From: Shimazuella soli
Lineage (GTDB): Bacteria > Bacillota > Bacilli > Thermoactinomycetales > Thermoactinomycetaceae
Reading direction: 5' to 3'
Assembly: GCF_022511585.1 (NCBI RefSeq)
Contig: NZ_JAKWBN010000002.1
Location: forward strand, 434,001-498,000
Length of the DNA stretch: 64,000 bases
Made by a program: the position numbers and the translations under genes. A model generated the notes under the pieces. It was not told the origin of the DNA, did not search any database, and worked only from the letters and a program-made list of their open reading frames with translations. Of the stretch, positions 55,167 to 63,312 are shown piece by piece (within the stretch, counting starts at the first letter, position 1; each line of letters begins with the position of its first letter).

Positions 55167-56580
55167 ACTGCGAGAGAGCACAGTCTTTGGAGGGACAACG
55201 GCTCCATCGCATGGAGTAGAACCTAGCCATGATAAGCAATCCCCGAAGCGTCTCAAAGAGAACTTTGGAGATCAACACAGCATCCAGACCCCAGTTCCTC
55301 ACCACCCAAAGGGAGGCGATCCAGAGTGAAGCTGCGATGATGTTGCTGTTTTGGCTGCCTTTACGGTCTTCGACAGAAGCAAGAGCGCCCTTGTAAAAGA
55401 CAAAATAACAGGTAAAGGGAACAAGCCAAAATACAGCGGCTAGGGAAAACTTGTGTGATACCTGGATGGTGATTGGATCGTTTGTATATAGAAGAATGAT
55501 CCAACTCCAAGCCAAATATTGGAGAACTACCAAAGCCCCTGTAAATAGACAGGTTAGTCCGAGGAAGCCAGTGACCGTACGCACTAGTTCTTTATCTTTT
55601 TCTACTAGCGCTCGAACTTTTCCTTGCTTCTGACTATGATCTTGTTGAATGCCATGAAGATTGCTGTGCAAAGCTGTGCGCTCACCATACCGCACACTAA
55701 TGGCAGTGGTCATGACCAAGACGAAGGCATCCTGCACCATATAGGTGATGGAAAGAAATCCATCTTGGATGATCATACTGGCATATGCCTCTGGACTTAC
55801 AGAGAGAAGCGCCATACCATAGGCGATCATAGAAACTCTAGTGAAAATTCCCTGTGCCATCGAGAACTTGGATAGGATGAACATATCCTTCAGCATAGTC
55901 CACTCCAACTTCCAGGGAACCTCTGTTTGAAAGGCTTGCTGCTTGAGGCGTCGAACCAAGAGCAAAAGTCCAACCGCTTGACTGACTGCCGTTGCCCATG
56001 CAACACCCACAATCCCAAGGTCGGTGAAGAGAACGACACCAAGCGCCAAGACAAAGTGACATCCATTCATCCAAGCACCGGCCTTCAAAGGAGACTCGAA
56101 GTCGTTCATCCCTTGCAGTGCATCTGCGCAAAGCTTTCGCAGGCTCTCGAAGAGGTAGAGACTGCCAAGAATCCTCAAATAAGGAGTGCCTTGTGCTACC
56201 GTCGCATGATTTGCTCCGCTTATCGCAAGCATTTGCGGGGCAAAGATGAGAGCGATGAAAGAAAGCAGAAGGCTCAGAGATCCGACAAGGTAAAAGCCTT
56301 GGACAATGTAGACGCCTTTTTGGGAATGCGTGCTGCCTGTAATCTGCTCCTGCCCTATCGACTTACCTACTTTCGTGTTGGTAACACTGGTCAGCGAACT
56401 GATCAGGATACCGAAAGTCAGGAGGATCATGTTGGATACACCAACTGCCGCCACCGCGCCTAGGCCAAGCTTGTTGGAAACAAGGAAGCTATTGGAATAA
56501 AACACCAATAGGTCGAGAAATCTCTCTGTAAATGTTTTCCACAGTTGGTGTTTGATCTTTTTCAGTAGCTTCCAGTACAT
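55165..56580 (-). CDS. MATE-family efflux protein
   Basis: This 471-residue protein has about twelve helices in two MATE repeats (LGAVAAVGVSNMILLTFGIL; later GAWMNGCHFVLALGVV). MATE proteins expel cationic drugs or metabolites using Na+ or H+ gradients. The ATG at 56580 is chosen because AAGAAAGAG precedes it and a minus-strand TATGAT lies in the longer frame. The gene is GC-richer than its neighbours, as is the DUF3307-like gene. Confidence 0.85.
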   Translation of the reverse strand: MYWKLLKKIKHQLWKTFTERFLDLLVFYSNSFLVSNKLGLGAVAAVGVSNMILLTFGILISSLTSVTNTKVGKSIGQEQITGSTHSQKGVYIVQGFYLVGSLSLLLSFIALIFAPQMLAISGANHATVAQGTPYLRILGSLYLFESLRKLCADALQGMNDFESPLKAGAWMNGCHFVLALGVVLFTDLGIVGVAWATAVSQAVGLLLLVRRLKQQAFQTEVPWKLEWTMLKDMFILSKFSMAQGIFTRVSMIAYGMALLSVSPEAYASMIIQDGFLSITYMVQDAFVLVMTTAISVRYGERTALHSNLHGIQQDHSQKQGKVRALVEKDKELVRTVTGFLGLTCLFTGALVVLQYLAWSWIILLYTNDPITIQVSHKFSLAAVFWLVPFTCYFVFYKGALASVEDRKGSQNSNIIAASLWIASLWVVRNWGLDAVLISKVLFETLRGLLIMARFYSMRWSRCPSKDCALSQ

Positions 56581-56686
56581 GCGTTCTCTTTCTTGAGGTC
56601 GATTTCTAACTTTTCTAATTCCTATCATACAGGACTGAGTTAAAAAAGAGAATATTTCGGTTTGAATGGATTACCGGATAACAGGA

Positions 56687-56736
56687 AAAATCCCCTTCTA
56701 AGTAGACGTTTTGTGTCCATGATTAAAGGGGATTTT
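56687..56736 (-). terminator. Terminator of the CAP-domain gene
   Basis: AAAATCCCCTT (56687-56697) pairs perfectly with AAGGGGATTTT (56726-56736). On the minus strand the hairpin runs into TTTTTCC. Confidence 0.75.
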
Positions 56737-56764
56737 ACCATTTGTTACGATTGTTACGATCCAA

Positions 56765-57538
56765 TTATCCAGTGAACAGTTGCGTCCAGTAGCTGCCATA
56801 GCTGCCGCCAGCTACATAACCGACTCCGATTTTTGTATAAGCTGGATTTAATATATTGGCACGGTGACCTGCGCTGTTCATCCAACCTGTCACAACAGCT
56901 TGTGCAGTAGGATAACCAGCAGCGATATTTTCCCCAGCGGTGCGATAGGAGACGCCAAATTGTTTTAACATATCAAATGGGGACCCATAAGTAGGGGATT
57001 GGTGAGAAAAGTAGTTTTTGTCTACCATATCTTGAGATTTTTTGCGAGCAATCGAACTCAACTTGCTATCGAGCTCTAATGGTTTCAATCCTTGTTTTTC
57101 TCTCTCGATATTTACTAGGCGGACTACTTCTTTTTCAATTGGTAGTACATTTGAATCAGAGGTAGATGTATTGGTGTTAGAGGTGCCATTGTTCGATGAT
57201 CCACTACTAGAGGTTGAAGGTGCCTGATTGGAAGAAGTGGACGGTTTTGTATTTGTTTGATTGGAAGATGTGTTACTTGTCGGTTTTGTCTGGTTATGAG
57301 ACGTGTTTGAATTTGCAGTATCTTTGTGGTGTGTCTTTTTCTTGGTCGCTTTTGTTTTCTTTGCTTTTATCTTTTCATAGGCTACTGTTTTAGGGAAAGA
57401 AATCTTGATAACCTTAACAGGTGTTGCTTTCGGTGCTAATTTACAAATATTTGCTGGTGTTGATGATTCTCCTGCTGCTTGTCCAAATGTAGGAAGCAAA
57501 AAAAGTGCAGGTATGATCATCACATATATCCACCGCAT
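56765..57538 (-). CDS. Secreted CAP-domain (SCP/PR-1, YkwD-like) protein
   Basis: This 257-residue protein has a signal peptide (about 1-21, FGQAA), a basic Lys-rich patch (55-75), a long Ser/Thr/Asn-rich linker (75-130) and a C-terminal CAP domain (about 135-257) with LVNIEREKQGLKPLELDSKL, SHQSPTYGSPFDML, GENIAAGYP and HRANILNPAYTKIGVGY. Bacillus YkwD and YlbC proteins have this layout. Function in the cell wall or spore coat is suspected in the family. AGAGGGATATC precedes the ATG. Confidence 0.9.
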   Translation of the reverse strand: MRWIYVMIIPALFLLPTFGQAAGESSTPANICKLAPKATPVKVIKISFPKTVAYEKIKAKKTKATKKKTHHKDTANSNTSHNQTKPTSNTSSNQTNTKPSTSSNQAPSTSSSGSSNNGTSNTNTSTSDSNVLPIEKEVVRLVNIEREKQGLKPLELDSKLSSIARKKSQDMVDKNYFSHQSPTYGSPFDMLKQFGVSYRTAGENIAAGYPTAQAVVTGWMNSAGHRANILNPAYTKIGVGYVAGGSYGSYWTQLFTG

Positions 57539-57971
57539 GATATCCCTCTTTTCTAAAAGATTTTAATTTGGTTACCAGTATATATGATTTTTTTGTGGAT
57601 AGAGTTGCTAATTTAAGGAAATAGAAAACGGAGACAAAGGATTTGTAAGAGCAAAATATTCTATAAAAACAATAATATTGCTGAGTAGAAAGAAATTCGA
57701 TGTCAAATTTCCCTTGAAAACTACTCGTGTTCTATGAAAGTTGATCTATTCAAATAACTTGTTTATACCTTTAGATGAATGTCTAAAAATATAAAGAAAA
57801 ATGTAATATATTACCTTGCGAAAAGCGAATTATGTTTATTTACACGGAATTGGGCTTTATCGTATTATGATAATAATAAAAAATATTTGAGATTTACATT
57901 TTCTTCTACCTCTTTCGTTTTTTTTCTGTATCCATCATTTTCTTTGGAAACATATAAGGGAGGTTTTTAGT
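57539..57971. other. Long AT-rich gap upstream of the first DUF2690 gene
   Basis: This 433-bp gap separates divergent secreted-protein genes. A 63-codon frame (57779-57970) runs into the ribosome site of the next gene and has no site of its own, so I do not call it. I see no other gene, repeat or recognisable RNA. Confidence 0.4.
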
Positions 57972-58445
57972 GTGAAAATGTATCGTGTAAGTTTTGCGGT
58001 AATGTTTGCATTTGCCTTGGTTGTCTCTAGTCTTTTTGTTCAAACAAAAAGAGCTGATGCTTTATCGTATGACGGATCTAATCCCTACACAACTGGTTGT
58101 GCCTACAAAAGCTCCTTTGTGTACCAAACCAAGTCCATTTATATGACGACCGCAACTGGAAGCAAAGTAATACTTGGTTACTTACAATTATGGGGAAGCG
58201 CTTACTGTCATACAGCTTGGGCTGAAGTGCATTTGTATGGCGCAGCTCCTTACAATGGCTACGCAAATGCGATGATTCACAGAAGTAATGGTACAGAATC
58301 GAATTGTTGGAGCTCAGGTGGAAACGGAACTGTGGATGAGGGACAACATTCCTGCCACACAGGACAACTATGGGATAAAGATCCATATCAATCTTGGAGT
58401 GCAGGTGACATTGATAATTGGGGTGCCTACACAGATTGGTTTTGA
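57972..58445 (+). CDS. Secreted DUF2690-like protein 1
   Basis: This 157-residue protein starts at GTG 57972 (AGGGAGG eight bases upstream). It has a signal peptide (hydrophobic 9-24, cleavage near ADA at 31) and a mature domain beginning YDGSNPYTTGCAYKS, with HTAWAEVHLYG, NAMIHR-NGTESNCWSSGGNG and four cysteines that probably form two disulfides. The opening YDG-x-P-x-x-TGC and the CxTAWA segment match DUF2690, mainly actinobacterial secreted proteins. Function is unknown. The paralog is 330 bp downstream. Confidence 0.75.
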   Translation: MKMYRVSFAVMFAFALVVSSLFVQTKRADALSYDGSNPYTTGCAYKSSFVYQTKSIYMTTATGSKVILGYLQLWGSAYCHTAWAEVHLYGAAPYNGYANAMIHRSNGTESNCWSSGGNGTVDEGQHSCHTGQLWDKDPYQSWSAGDIDNWGAYTDWF

Positions 58446-58476
58446 TGATCTGGAGAAATGAAAAATGCGAGTATAT

Positions 58477-58490
58477 TGAAAGCGCTTACA
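58477..58490. promoter_or_regulatory. cre (CcpA-binding) site
   Basis: TGAAAGCGCTTACA matches the catabolite-responsive element consensus TGWAANCGNTNWCA at every position. It lies 32 bp past the stop of the first DUF2690-like gene and before a terminator. Confidence 0.65.
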
Positions 58491-58513
58491 TTTAGGTTAG
58501 GGAATTGAAAAAT

Positions 58514-58560
58514 AATACTCCTTCATTAGTAAAATCTTTAGATGAAGGAGTATTTATGTT
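58514..58560 (+). terminator. Terminator of the first DUF2690-like gene
   Basis: AATACTCCTTCAT (58514-58526) pairs perfectly with ATGAAGGAGTATT (58542-58554), with a T-rich tail. Confidence 0.7.
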
Positions 58561-58778
58561 ATTTATCATCCCGAATATTTTGTGTTTTGATTTGTCTAGT
58601 TTCTATTTGGGTTATTTACTAATCAATGGCACATATTATAAATTCCTTGTTAAGTCAGATGAAATTATTTTCTTTTGATTGTCATTATATTTACGAAAAT
58701 GATGCTATCTATTGTTTTTAGAAAAAAATATAATAGAAATACGTTTAATAATTATCTTGAATGAGGGAGTTGGGTAGG

Positions 58779-59252
58779 TTGTTACACAAATTGCGTATCG
58801 GTCTGTCCGTCGCTGTAATCGCTGCATTAGGATTTGTATTGGGGACTGCTCCAACATACGCAGCTAATTACTATGATGGGAAAAGCCCTGTTGGAACGGG
58901 TTGTAATAAATCAGGCGTCGTCAAATCGACAAAATATTTTAACTCACATAACCTCAGAGGTACAATCCAACTGATGTACAGCACCAAATGTAAAACAGCT
59001 TGGGCGTATGTTAAACTATCAAAACCTTACCCTTCCAAATATGGTTACGTCAACGCAGTAATCCATCGCAATAACGATAAAAAATCTTATAGCTGTTATT
59101 CCAGTGGTGGAAATGGTCGCATTATAAGATATCAAAGCACATGTTATAGTGCGATGGTGTATGATTACAAACCAAATACTTCTTATGCAGAAGGAACCTA
59201 TAGTCCTGGGGAAGCAGATGTCTATAGCCTAGGTAGAACTTCTTCTTATTAA
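58779..59252 (+). CDS. Secreted DUF2690-like protein 2
   Basis: This 157-residue protein starts at TTG 58779, eight bases after GAGGGAG; an ATG six codons earlier is less well placed. It has a signal peptide (hydrophobic 7-22, cleavage near TYA) and a mature domain parallel to protein 1: YYDGKSPVGTGCNKS, KCKTAWAYVKL, NAVIHR-NDK, YSCYSSGGNG and a final Cys. The four cysteines are conserved between the paralogs while most other residues differ. Function is unknown. Confidence 0.75.
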   Translation: MLHKLRIGLSVAVIAALGFVLGTAPTYAANYYDGKSPVGTGCNKSGVVKSTKYFNSHNLRGTIQLMYSTKCKTAWAYVKLSKPYPSKYGYVNAVIHRNNDKKSYSCYSSGGNGRIIRYQSTCYSAMVYDYKPNTSYAEGTYSPGEADVYSLGRTSSY

Positions 59253-59259
59253 CCAACCG

Positions 59260-59292
59260 AAAAGCCCTGCTGAATGAAAGCAGGGCTTTTTT
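59260..59292 (+). terminator. Terminator of the second DUF2690-like gene
   Basis: AAAAGCCCTGCT (59260-59271) pairs perfectly with AGCAGGGCTTTT (59279-59290), then TT. Confidence 0.88.
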
Positions 59293-59410
59293 CTTCTGTC
59301 ATTGGTGAAGGAATAGGTCTTGAAGGTGTATCGCCAAAAAATTGGAATTTTTAGTGAATCACTATACAATTAGACTTCAAATATAAGATAGATTTTAAAT
59401 GGAGGAGTTT

Positions 59411-59899
59411 ATGAATAGGAAAGATATATTTTTGCAGCAACTCACCGCATGCTTTGATCAAAATCATTGGTTTGTCTCGATCAAAAATGCTTTAGATGGG
59501 CTTACAGAGGAACAAGCTTTATGGAAATCAGGGGATAAAACCAATTCCATTTGGGAGATCGTCAATCACCTTAATTTTTGGAATAAGCTGTATTACGATC
59601 GCTTTCAAGGGGTTTTTCCAGATAATGTTGATGATAACTACAACACCTTTCAAAGCGTAGACGGGTCAAGTTGGCAGGAAACTGTGGATCGCTGCTATCA
59701 AATTTTATCGGACTGGCGAGAAGCATTAGAAAACAGCGAGGAAGTAAAACTAGACGCCTTGCCAAAAGAGAACTATCAAAATAATTGGGCTGAAATTTTA
59801 TCTAACGTGATGATTCATAACGCTTATCATCTTGGGCAGATTGTCCACATTCGAAAAGAGCAGCATGCTTGGGATGCAAAGCAAGGTGTTAAGGGATAA
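59411..59899 (+). CDS. DinB-family protein
   Basis: This 162-residue four-helix-bundle protein has the DinB metal-binding histidines: one in IVNHLNFW (about 51) and two in MIHNAYHLGQIVHIRK (about 137-150). The family includes damage-induced Bacillus DinB and thiol-dependent transferases of the bacillithiol S-transferase type. The start is ATG 59411, with GGAGGAG just upstream. It stands alone between terminators. Confidence 0.9.
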   Translation: MNRKDIFLQQLTACFDQNHWFVSIKNALDGLTEEQALWKSGDKTNSIWEIVNHLNFWNKLYYDRFQGVFPDNVDDNYNTFQSVDGSSWQETVDRCYQILSDWREALENSEEVKLDALPKENYQNNWAEILSNVMIHNAYHLGQIVHIRKEQHAWDAKQGVKG

Positions 59900-59912
59900 G
59901 TTTAGGTAAGAG

Positions 59913-59941
59913 AAAAAGGATGAGGATTTCTCATCCTTTTT
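59913..59941 (+). terminator. Terminator of the DinB-family gene
   Basis: AAAAAGGATGAG (59913-59924) pairs perfectly with CTCATCCTTTTT (59930-59941). Confidence 0.88.
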
Positions 59942-60029
59942 GATCTATATGGTTTCTTGTAAACTGTTTAATAGGGAGTTTACCACTACTTCCTTATAGG
60001 ATGAAATTACCCGCCTCCAGGTGGTCCAG

Positions 60030-61379
60030 TCATCCTAATTTCCCCCATTTCATTTCAGAGTTTAATTGGAATACTCTATTTCTATATTCTTCAAATAATT
60101 TTTGATTACCCAATTTTCGATAACAAAAACCTAAATTAATGGCAATTTCACATTTTTTTTGGCTAGTTTTACTTGCTTGGAGTAATTTTTCAGCTTTTTG
60201 ATAAGGTTGAATAGCTTGTGCAAACGCCCCTTGTTCTACTAAACAGTCACCTAAAGAAACGAAACCATCAATCAAATTGATCATATCATGATTTCTTTCG
60301 CTAATGGTGATAGCTTCTTTTAGTGCTTTTTCAGCTTTTTCCCACTTATTTTGTTGCATATAGAGTTGACCTAAATGAATAAATGCAGTAATTACATGAA
60401 ATTCATCACTAATACTTTTCTGTAAATTAAGTGCTTGAAGAAAACATTTCTCTGCTTTTGGAAGGTTGCCAAGTTTGAAATAGATGGTACCAAGTGAAGC
60501 TCGTAAAGTCAATAAATAGTCTAAATATGTCCCATTTTGTGCAATTTCCAATCCTTGATAGGCATAGTCGAGTGCTTTTTCGTATAGTTGAAGTTCAGTT
60601 AATATAACTGCATACATGTTATACATTTCCATAATCGTATCATGGTGGACTGTAGAAAGAACAGATTTAGTACTAGGTAAGCCATCGATTGAAGTGTTCA
60701 ATGTTTCTATCGCCTCTAAAGCTTTCTCAGGATGCTGTAATCGTTTTAAGTAAATTCCTTTATTTAATAAAAAGTGAAATTTGAATCGAAGTCGCTCTCC
60801 ATCAGGCTGAAAAATCTTTAGTCCATCTACTGTATACTGCAAAGCATCCTCCAGTTTATTTTCGAAAAATGCAACTCTACTGAGTTCATTATAACAAGCA
60901 GCTTTTAAATTGGTTTTGTCTAGGTCTGGTTTCTGCTTAAATAGAGTTAAAGCTTCATGAAAGTACGCTTTTGCTTTTTTCCATTTCTTCTTTTCATAAG
61001 CACATCGTCCTAATAAGTAGATATAAAAAGGGTAGAGGTTGTCACGTTTGCTGATTTGATACTTCTCTTTTATTTCTTCTAGTTTTTGTAGTGAATCATC
61101 GCTATCTACTGCAATGACGTTTTCGATTTCCTTTAATTCCTCATTCGCCTCTTGTTCCAATTGTTCTTTTTCTTCCACTATCCCAAATAACGAACTCCCC
61201 AAGCCTAGTTTTTCGGCATAATAAATATACATGGACTCCGTGACGTTTGGTAAGCCGCGTTCGGCATTGCTGATCGTCGATCGTGAAATATTTTCATCGA
61301 CCATATCTTCGATTCGTTTCCCCAGACGCTGACGATTGTCTCGCAGAATCGCTCCGATTTTCTCCAATGGAAGTGCCAT
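60030..61379 (-). CDS. HTH-TPR transcriptional regulator (RRNPP-like), copy 2
   Basis: This 449-residue paralog of the 5612-6916 regulator has an N-terminal XRE-type HTH (about 6-45, ENISRSTISNAERG) and a chain of TPR-like repeats (about 100-440) such as KAKAYFHEALTLFKQ and KAEKALKEAITISER. The TPR groove in this class usually binds an oligopeptide signal. The ATG at 61379 has AGAGGTG six bases upstream. It is divergent from two small genes homologous to those at 7359 and 7625, so the three-gene module is duplicated. Confidence 0.85.
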   Translation of the reverse strand: MALPLEKIGAILRDNRQRLGKRIEDMVDENISRSTISNAERGLPNVTESMYIYYAEKLGLGSSLFGIVEEKEQLEQEANEELKEIENVIAVDSDDSLQKLEEIKEKYQISKRDNLYPFYIYLLGRCAYEKKKWKKAKAYFHEALTLFKQKPDLDKTNLKAACYNELSRVAFFENKLEDALQYTVDGLKIFQPDGERLRFKFHFLLNKGIYLKRLQHPEKALEAIETLNTSIDGLPSTKSVLSTVHHDTIMEMYNMYAVILTELQLYEKALDYAYQGLEIAQNGTYLDYLLTLRASLGTIYFKLGNLPKAEKCFLQALNLQKSISDEFHVITAFIHLGQLYMQQNKWEKAEKALKEAITISERNHDMINLIDGFVSLGDCLVEQGAFAQAIQPYQKAEKLLQASKTSQKKCEIAINLGFCYRKLGNQKLFEEYRNRVFQLNSEMKWGKLG

Positions 61380-61570
61380 TTCTTTCACCTCTAAGAAAAC
61401 TTTTATTTTCTCTTAGATTTCCTCTTCATTTTGCTAAATCCTGCTTCTAAGAGCATAAATATCCAAGAAAAATGAGAAATAATATAATTATTGATAAAAT
61501 TACAAATATTATTTATTGTTTTTATAGAAATAACAAGTTTGATCATTCCAAGAAGAATTAGGTATTCCAT

Positions 61571-61882
61571 ATGACCTTAGACTGGATATTGGAAAATCGA
61601 TCGACACCATTAGAAGTTACAAATTCGCTCCAAGAAATAACCGATGAATTTGGGTACACAGCAGATCAGATGCACGTCTACAAACAGCAAATCGTCGATC
61701 TGCTCGATGAGAGTGGAAAAGGATACATTGCCAAGTTTTTGTTTCCAGATGGTTTGGATGAGGATGAACGATGGATTCATGCGTTGATCTGTATGGAGAT
61801 AAGACGATTATATTTTTTGACAAGAGGTGATGAGCATGGCTTTACGGTTCATGGTAGAAGGATGCATAGAAAAGGTAAATGA
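61571..61882 (+). CDS. Small conserved protein of the HTH-TPR module, copy 2
   Basis: This 103-residue paralog of the 7359 protein is conserved through KFLFPDG and WIHALI-MEIRRL (51 of 80 positions). After that it extends about 14 residues further than copy 1, so it overlaps the next gene by 47 nt instead of 4; the extension FTVHGRRMHRKGK is read out of frame from the neighbour's start and is probably the result of a lost stop. The ATG is at 61571; AAGAAGAATTAGG upstream is a weak site. Function is unknown. Confidence 0.72.
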   Translation: MTLDWILENRSTPLEVTNSLQEITDEFGYTADQMHVYKQQIVDLLDESGKGYIAKFLFPDGLDEDERWIHALICMEIRRLYFLTRGDEHGFTVHGRRMHRKGK

Positions 61883-62189
61883 GTTTGTAGAATTGGTCAA
61901 AAGCATACCTGGATGGAGGTTTTATCAGTTTTCAAAGATGTCCATTGGTGGAAATGAACTGAGAATGGACTGTTACTTGGATAAAAAGGAACATCAAAAG
62001 ATTAAGCCTTCTCTAACGGACAAGCCGATCAGTAAGTTAAGCATTACCAGTCAAACCGGAGAGACAATGGAGATCACTTTACTGGATGCAGAGGTAGTGC
62101 ATATGGGAAGTGGGATTACCTATATTCATGGGAAAAGTTATGACCCGTTTTCAGCCAGTGTAGGGGAAGGAGGCGTTTGCAATGAGTAA
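61836..62189 (+). CDS. Second small protein of the HTH-TPR module, copy 2
   Basis: This 117-residue paralog of the 7625 protein is conserved in VEGC-EKV-EFV, WRFY, SKL-ITS-TGE and LLDAEVVHMGSG-TYIHGKSYDPF, then carries an extra tail of about 12 residues. The ATG at 61836 is chosen: AAGAGGTG lies six bases upstream and the start then matches copy 1 (MALRF versus MTLRL). It overlaps the following zinc-ribbon gene by 8 nt. Function is unknown. Confidence 0.75.
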   Translation: MALRFMVEGCIEKVNEFVELVKSIPGWRFYQFSKMSIGGNELRMDCYLDKKEHQKIKPSLTDKPISKLSITSQTGETMEITLLDAEVVHMGSGITYIHGKSYDPFSASVGEGGVCNE

Positions 62190-62310
62190 ACCAAAATGTC
62201 CAGATTGTGGGAAGTCAGATCATGTTGTAAAGTCTGATAGTGGCCTGCATTATTCCTGTCAAGAATGCGGAGATATTTTTGATAAAGATGGCAACAAGTT
62301 AAAGAAGTAG
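62182..62310 (+). CDS. 42-residue zinc-ribbon miniprotein
   Basis: The frame encodes MSKPKCPDCGKSDHVV, a short strand, then CQECGDIFDKDG and a lysine end. The two CxxC pairs about 20 residues apart form a typical zinc ribbon. AAGGAGG sits at 62167-62173, nine bases before the ATG, one of the best ribosome sites in the window. It overlaps the upstream gene by 8 nt, so it is probably the third gene of the copy 2 operon. Copy 1 of the module has no equivalent directly after it. Role unknown. Confidence 0.75.
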   Translation: MSKPKCPDCGKSDHVVKSDSGLHYSCQECGDIFDKDGNKLKK

Positions 62311-62326
62311 GAAATGAGCTATAATG

Positions 62327-62361
62327 AGAGAACTACTCTATGAAGAGTGGTTCTTTCTCTT
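62327..62361 (+). terminator. Terminator after the copy 2 module
   Basis: AGAACTACTCT (62329-62339) pairs with AGAGTGGTTCT (62344-62354) with G-U wobbles around ATGA, followed by a T-rich tail. Confidence 0.6.
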
Positions 62362-62387
62362 GTATGTTGTTGTAAGGAGATGATCGT

Positions 62388-62897
62388 TTGGTTGATGTAG
62401 ATGCTTTTCTACTAGGTATGAAGCCTGCCTTATACGGAAATACCGGCTCTCCCACTCTTATGAAAAATATTGATGATCTCATGAAGTATCCATATATAAC
62501 CCAAGGTATTGATATTTTTGATGGAGAAGATTTTTTTCTCTTTTTTCAAGATGAGAAAAAAATGAATGAGTTTGTAATTCAGTTAGAACAAGTTGTTTCA
62601 CGATCTCCTGCGTTTCATGAAATATTAGGGGATGTACTTGGTTATCCGCCGCTGGCAACTCGATTTTATGCAAAATGCATGGAAGATGAAACTTTGAACC
62701 ACTATAGACTCTCTATTCGTTATGCTGGAATTCGTTGTACAAGCCATGTGGCAGAGTTAACCCAGAATGCTATTTGGCTTTGGGATCGTTATCACGAGAA
62801 CGAAAATATGAAAATACTAATAGAATCGAAATTTTATACAGTGGATCGTGGAGATATTCGTAGATTAGAAGAGATTCAAAAGATAAAGTTGGCATGA
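62388..62897 (+). CDS. Unknown protein next to the HTH-TPR module
   Basis: I do not recognise this 169-residue protein. It is acidic and cytoplasmic-looking, with a FDGEDFFLFFQDEKKMNEFV alpha/beta segment early and a helical end. Translation probably starts at TTG 62388, nine bases after AAGGAG. A TATAAT at 62321-62326 region suggests a separate promoter. By position it may be cargo of the module, as the SUKH gene is in copy 1, but its sequence gives no support for a specific role. Confidence 0.6.
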   Translation: MVDVDAFLLGMKPALYGNTGSPTLMKNIDDLMKYPYITQGIDIFDGEDFFLFFQDEKKMNEFVIQLEQVVSRSPAFHEILGDVLGYPPLATRFYAKCMEDETLNHYRLSIRYAGIRCTSHVAELTQNAIWLWDRYHENENMKILIESKFYTVDRGDIRRLEEIQKIKLA

Positions 62898-63014
62898 AGG
62901 AGCAATAATCTTTCATCTTTTTAAAAAACTTATATGTTTCGATGGGCAGAACAATCCAGAAGTGATATGTATTTCATTTTTGGTTTATTTGTATTTATAG
63001 TCCATAATCTTGAT

Positions 63015-63041
63015 GCGACAGAAGAACCGTCCCCTTGTCGC
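63015..63041. repeat. REP-like palindromic element, inverted copy
   Basis: GCGACA (63015-63020) and TGTCGC (63036-63041) flank AGAACCGTCCCC, the exact reverse complement of the 12-bp core at 3821-3832. Confidence 0.6.
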
Positions 63042-63231
63042 GCTTGTGAGATAAAAGGAGTTACGTGAATGACATCATCGATCAAAAAGATAATCAAAAG
63101 AAGCAGGCTTACTCTTTTTTAGGTCGGAGAAAAAATTGTGCAAAAATGCGAACAAACCAAAATAATGCCCTGCTAATCTCTGTGACCTACTAACCTAGAC
63201 AGCTTTTTTAGCTTTAGATAACTCTAATTTC

Positions 63232-63297
63232 AGTCCCACATAGAAAACAGCACACTTGTGCTGATGATGATAAATTGGGATTCGCCTATGTGGGACT
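63232..63297. terminator. Long structured inverted repeat, possible bidirectional terminator or RNA
   Basis: AGTCCCACATAG (63232-63243) pairs perfectly with CTATGTGGGACT (63286-63297). A second stem, CAGCAC/GTGCTG, lies inside. It separates convergent genes. Confidence 0.55.
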
Positions 63298-63312
63298 ATT
63301 CTTATATTTCTT

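Larger units (their letters stand above)
62898..63312. other. Intergenic region with REP-like element and long hairpin
   Basis: This 415-bp gap between convergent genes holds the inverted copy of the REP-like element (63015-63041) and a 66-bp structured element (63232-63297). A 17-codon frame at 63069-63122 with AAAAGGAG upstream is very basic but too short to call. The remainder shows nothing recognisable. Confidence 0.4.

Noticed and set aside
57779-57970. 63-codon frame upstream of the first DUF2690-like gene
   Set aside because: No ribosome site, AT-driven composition, and it ends inside the ribosome site of the next gene.
63069-63122. 17-codon basic peptide frame with AAAAGGAG upstream
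   Set aside because: Too short to support from one sequence, and it shows no signal or known peptide pattern.
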